From the NCBI GenBank assembly GCA_947624665.1, contig CANQLK010000064.1, positions 1 through 9,408 on the forward strand: a stretch of DNA of 9,408 nt. The letters run 5' to 3'. This document shows, piece by piece, positions 7,983 to 9,408 of this stretch (position 1 is the stretch's first letter; each line of letters starts with the position of its first letter). Both the position numbers and the translations under genes were made by a program. The notes beneath the pieces were generated by a model that was given only the letters and a program-made list of their open reading frames with translations, ran no database searches and had not been told where the DNA came from. Source of the DNA: Candidatus Gastranaerophilales bacterium (lineage in GTDB: Bacteria > Cyanobacteriota > Vampirovibrionia > Gastranaerophilales > Gastranaerophilaceae).

Positions 7983-8012
7983 AAAAAAAATGTTTGCAAG
8001 TTGTGCAAACAT
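7983..8012 (-). terminator. Intrinsic terminator of repeat copy 1
   Basis: On the minus strand ATGTTTGCA, loop CAACT, and TGCAAACAT form a perfect 9-bp stem (8004-8012 with 7990-7998). It is followed by a run of T to position 7983. This is a textbook rho-independent terminator for leftward transcription. It sits 57 bp before the start codon of the metalloprotease-like gene, so transcription entering from the right should largely stop here. Confidence 0.85.
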
Positions 8013-8158
8013 CAAATAAACACGAGGATATTAAGAGAGAGAGTAAAAAATTATTTTGTAATCATTTTGCCTAAAATGGCTGATTATTTAGTGTTTTTCC
8101 CTTAACATTGCCTGCGTATTTTTTTGAATTGTAATTACTTCTCCTTTCGTTTATTTCT
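7983..8158 (-). ncRNA. Candidate small RNA, copy 1 (about 175 nt)
   Basis: The proposed RNA starts just downstream of the minus-strand TATATAA box (8164-8170), whose estimated start site is near 8158, and ends at the terminator U-tract. In order it holds an AAAGGAGAA box (8139-8147), a small hairpin CATTTT/AAAATG with loop AGGC (8063-8078), a probably unpaired CU-rich stretch with CUCUCUCU and UCCUC (8021-8046), and the terminator stem. No start codon follows the Shine-Dalgarno-like box at usable distance. The ATG at 8107-8109 gives only six codons before a stop. CU-rich unpaired segments in bacterial small RNAs often pair with ribosome binding sites; that role here is inference. The -35 region is not convincing. 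A leader element for the downstream metalloprotease-like gene is the alternative. Confidence 0.5.
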
Positions 8159-8241
8159 TACTCTTATATAAAGTTTTTTTTGATTTTTGAATTGCCTTTT
8201 ATTTTTGTCTGAATTTACATTTTGTAATAAAAAAAATTCGC

Positions 8242-8271
8242 AAAAAAAATGTTTGCAAGTTGTGCAAACAT
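8242..8271 (-). terminator. Intrinsic terminator of repeat copy 2
   Basis: It has the same sequence as the copy 1 terminator: a perfect 9-bp stem (8263-8271 with 8249-8257), a 5-base loop CAACT, and a T-tract to 8242 on the minus strand. Having a terminator in each unit implies that each is an independent transcript rather than one long leader. Confidence 0.85.
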
Positions 8272-8417
8272 CAAATAAACACGAGGATATTAAGAGAGAG
8301 AGTAAAAAATTATTTTGTAATCATTTTGCCTAAAATGGCAGATTATTTGGTGTTTTTCCCTTAACATTGCCTCTTTGTTTTTTTGAATTTAAGTGTTTTC
8401 TCCTTTCATATCCTCTT
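8242..8417 (-). ncRNA. Candidate small RNA, copy 2 (about 175 nt)
   Basis: The layout is the same as copy 1: TATATAA box (8422-8428), predicted 5' end near 8416, AAAGGAGAA box (8398-8406), hairpin (8322-8337), CU-rich stretch (8280-8305) and terminator. One feature is unique to this copy: its predicted 5' end carries GAGGAUAU (8408-8415), the exact complement of AUAUCCUC in its own CU-rich stretch (8283-8290). The 5' end could therefore mask the CU-rich segment. A six-codon frame, MKGENT, begins in the 5' region, and a 25-codon frame begins at 8366. Neither is shared in full with copy 1, so I treat the RNA as non-coding. Confidence 0.5.
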
Positions 8418-8492
8418 GTATTTATATAAAGTATTTTTTTTAAAAAAAATTGCCTAAAAATAAAAAAAAAATTTAATATTTTTTCAAAAAGC

Positions 8493-8522
8493 TTGACAAT
8501 AGGGGTTTTTGGCACGTAAAAT
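8493..8522 (+). promoter_or_regulatory. Sigma70-type promoter of the amidotransferase gene
   Basis: TTGACA (8493-8498) is a perfect -35 hexamer. It is followed after 18 bp by TAAAAT (8517-8522), one mismatch from the -10 consensus. The -10 ends nine bases before the ATG at 8532, so transcription should start at about 8529-8532. This leaves almost no 5' leader. The promoter points away from the two small-RNA candidates, making the interval divergent. Confidence 0.8.
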
Positions 8523-8531
8523 AAACAAGAA

Positions 8532-9408
8532 ATGTGTAGAATTGGCGCAATAAAATCAAAAAAGTATTTACACCCGTCGATAGCCTTAAAGTTAATGCGT
8601 TCACAACAGAAAGGACATGATAACTCCGGATTTGCTTTTGTGATGCAGGATTTAGGCGGGATTTTTTCCGTACATAAAAATTTACCTTTATTATCTATGT
8701 CAGCAACGGTTGAAGGAACAAGAAGGGCAGAAGATATTCTTCATAATTTAGGGTTTACACGTGTGCTTCAATGGTCGCCCGATATAAATAATCAAAAAGG
8801 ACTTAAAATTGAACCCATGCCCAATTATATTTTTGAAACATTCCAATATCCGAAAAGTCATAAATACGCAACGGATGAAGAAAAAGAAGAACTTTTAATT
8901 GATACGGCTTTACTTTTAAGAAGAGAACTTGAAAAAGACAATGCGGGATATATATTTTCATTTTGGCCTGATGTCCTGACACTTAAGGAAATCGGCAGTC
9001 CGAAAGATATAGGCACATATTTCGGTTTATGGGAAGAAAATGAAGAGTTATGCGCAAAGATAATTACCGCACAATGCAGACAAAACACTAACTATGATAT
9101 CGTAAGATATGCAGCTCATCCGTTTTTCCTTGAAGGATATACTATCTTGGCAAACGGAGAAAATACATTTTTTGAAAAGAACAGAGATTATCAGCAGTCA
9201 TTATATAAGGGGTATATAGGTTTTGAATCCGATTCTCAATGTTTTTTGTATACGCTTCATTATATAAATAAAATTTTAAAATGGCCTGTTCAATATTATA
9301 AACATACGATAACTCCGCTGCCTTTTGAGGAAATCGAAGAAAGAGAGGACAAAGATGTCCTTTTAAGAATAAAAGCTTCACTATCTCATCTGGAAATAAA
9401 TGGCCCCA
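8532..9408 (+). CDS. Class II glutamine amidotransferase, glutamate synthase domain 1 type (3' partial)
   Basis: Ntn-type amidotransferases release ammonia from glutamine; in glutamate synthase the ammonia is passed to 2-oxoglutarate. The visible 292 residues start MCRIGAI, so Cys2 becomes the N-terminal nucleophile after Met removal. QKGHDNSGFAF (26-36) aligns with the RGHxSxG-type motif of the fold. HPFFL (196-200) and NGENTFFEKNRDY (208-220) match the HPFR...NGEINT...NRxW pattern of the GltB amidotransferase domain. FESDSQ (231-236) matches the SDS motif. The start is certain: an in-frame stop lies at 8517 and the next Met is residue 22. No Shine-Dalgarno sequence is present. The frame is still open at the window end, so I cannot tell whether this is a stand-alone subunit or the front of a larger protein. 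A MCR start with a KGHDxSG motif suggests the stand-alone (COG0067-like) form. Confidence 0.85.
   Translation, partial: MCRIGAIKSKKYLHPSIALKLMRSQQKGHDNSGFAFVMQDLGGIFSVHKNLPLLSMSATVEGTRRAEDILHNLGFTRVLQWSPDINNQKGLKIEPMPNYIFETFQYPKSHKYATDEEKEELLIDTALLLRRELEKDNAGYIFSFWPDVLTLKEIGSPKDIGTYFGLWEENEELCAKIITAQCRQNTNYDIVRYAAHPFFLEGYTILANGENTFFEKNRDYQQSLYKGYIGFESDSQCFLYTLHYINKILKWPVQYYKHTITPLPFEEIEEREDKDVLLRIKASLSHLEINGP

Larger units (their letters stand above)
7980..8197 (-). repeat. Tandem direct repeat unit, copy 1
   Basis: This unit is repeated at 8239-8455 with an offset of 259 then 258 bases (one single-base indel). Positions 7980-8113 match 8239-8372 at 132 of 134 bases; the differences are 8081 (T versus A) and 8090 (A versus G). 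From 8114 on, similarity falls to islands: TTTTTTTGAATT, TTCTCCTTTC, TTATATAAAGT and AATTGCCT. No terminal inverted repeats or target-site duplication are visible, so it does not look like an insertion sequence or MITE. A 41-bp AT-rich spacer separates it from copy 2. Confidence 0.95.
8239..8455 (-). repeat. Tandem direct repeat unit, copy 2
   Basis: This is the partner of the unit at 7980-8197. Its 134 bp nearest the terminator (8239-8372) are almost identical to copy 1; the remaining ~83 bp are diverged but keep the AAAGGAGAA box, the TATATAA box and a GGCAATT motif. GGCAATT lies 19 bases upstream of TATATA on the minus strand in both copies, which suggests that the promoter region was duplicated too. 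Confidence 0.95.

Noticed and set aside
8071..8149. Shared frame in both repeat copies ending ...NVKGKT.NN.PF
   Set aside because: It follows an AAAGGAG box and looks peptide-like, but neither copy has ATG, GTG or TTG at usable distance, and both base differences in the core change amino acids, so there is no sign of coding constraint.
8292..8368. 25-codon frame starting MLREKH in copy 2
   Set aside because: Copy 1 stops after the sixth codon because of one base change, and no clear Shine-Dalgarno sequence precedes the ATG.
7980..8455. CRISPR array or insertion sequence as explanation of the repeats
   Set aside because: There are only two units of about 218 bp, with no regular spacers, cas genes, transposase, terminal inverted repeats or target-site duplication.
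8330..8515. 61-codon minus-strand reading frame running through copy 2
   Set aside because: Its start lies inside the promoter of the opposite gene, it has no ribosome binding site, its middle is low-complexity Phe/Lys/Leu, and copy 1 does not preserve a start codon for it.
8858..9381. Two minus-strand frames opposite the amidotransferase gene
   Set aside because: The plus strand here carries recognisable HPF, NGE and SDS motifs of the amidotransferase fold, and the antisense frames have no start signals or recognisable content.

Overview
The window is AT-rich bacterial DNA (roughly two thirds A+T by eye) with five protein genes and an unusual non-coding interval. Three housekeeping-type families are clear: the replicative polymerase DnaE, a MiaB-family tRNA methylthiotransferase of the MtaB type, and the glutaminase-type (class II amidotransferase) domain of glutamate synthase. 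No photosynthesis, phage or transposon genes are visible. The mix of an AT-rich genome, a response-regulator-like HD-GYP protein, a DnaE with a complete-looking PHP metal site and a large repeat-containing zincin would fit a gut or uncultured lineage such as the non-photosynthetic Cyanobacteria (Melainabacteria/Gastranaerophilales). That placement is an inference from general impression, not from a diagnostic marker.

Layout. Positions 3-749 (+): the 3' part of an HD-GYP phosphodiesterase gene whose start lies outside the window. It converges on dnaE, and the two 3' ends overlap by 17 bp. Positions 7926 down to 733 (-): three co-directional genes, in transcription order a 763-residue repeat-containing metalloprotease-like protein, mtaB 24 bp later, then dnaE after a 144-bp gap holding two inverted repeats. 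Positions 7927-8531: a 605-bp interval without a convincing protein gene. Positions 8532-9408 (+): the start of a glutamate-synthase-type amidotransferase gene, cut by the window end.

The interval 7927-8531 is the most interesting part. It holds two tandem direct copies of a ~218-bp unit, 7980-8197 and 8239-8455. Read on the minus strand, each copy has a TATATAA promoter-like box, then an AAAGGAGAA box, a small hairpin, a CU-rich stretch containing UCCUC, and finally a perfect 9-bp stem followed by a T-tract, which is a canonical intrinsic terminator. The last 134 bp of the two copies differ at only two positions, while the first ~80 bp have diverged. Neither copy holds a convincing reading frame, so I read them as two sibling small RNAs of about 175 nt. 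A tandem terminator-bearing leader controlling the metalloprotease gene is the main alternative.

The metalloprotease-like protein is the second point of interest. It has ten tandem 27-residue helical repeats in exact register, a beta-rich middle, and a C-terminal HEAGH zincin domain with a downstream glutamate, without a recognisable signal peptide. Finally, the amidotransferase gene has a near-consensus sigma70-type promoter only 9 bp before its start codon and no Shine-Dalgarno sequence, so it probably gives a leaderless mRNA. mtaB shows a weaker version of the same arrangement.
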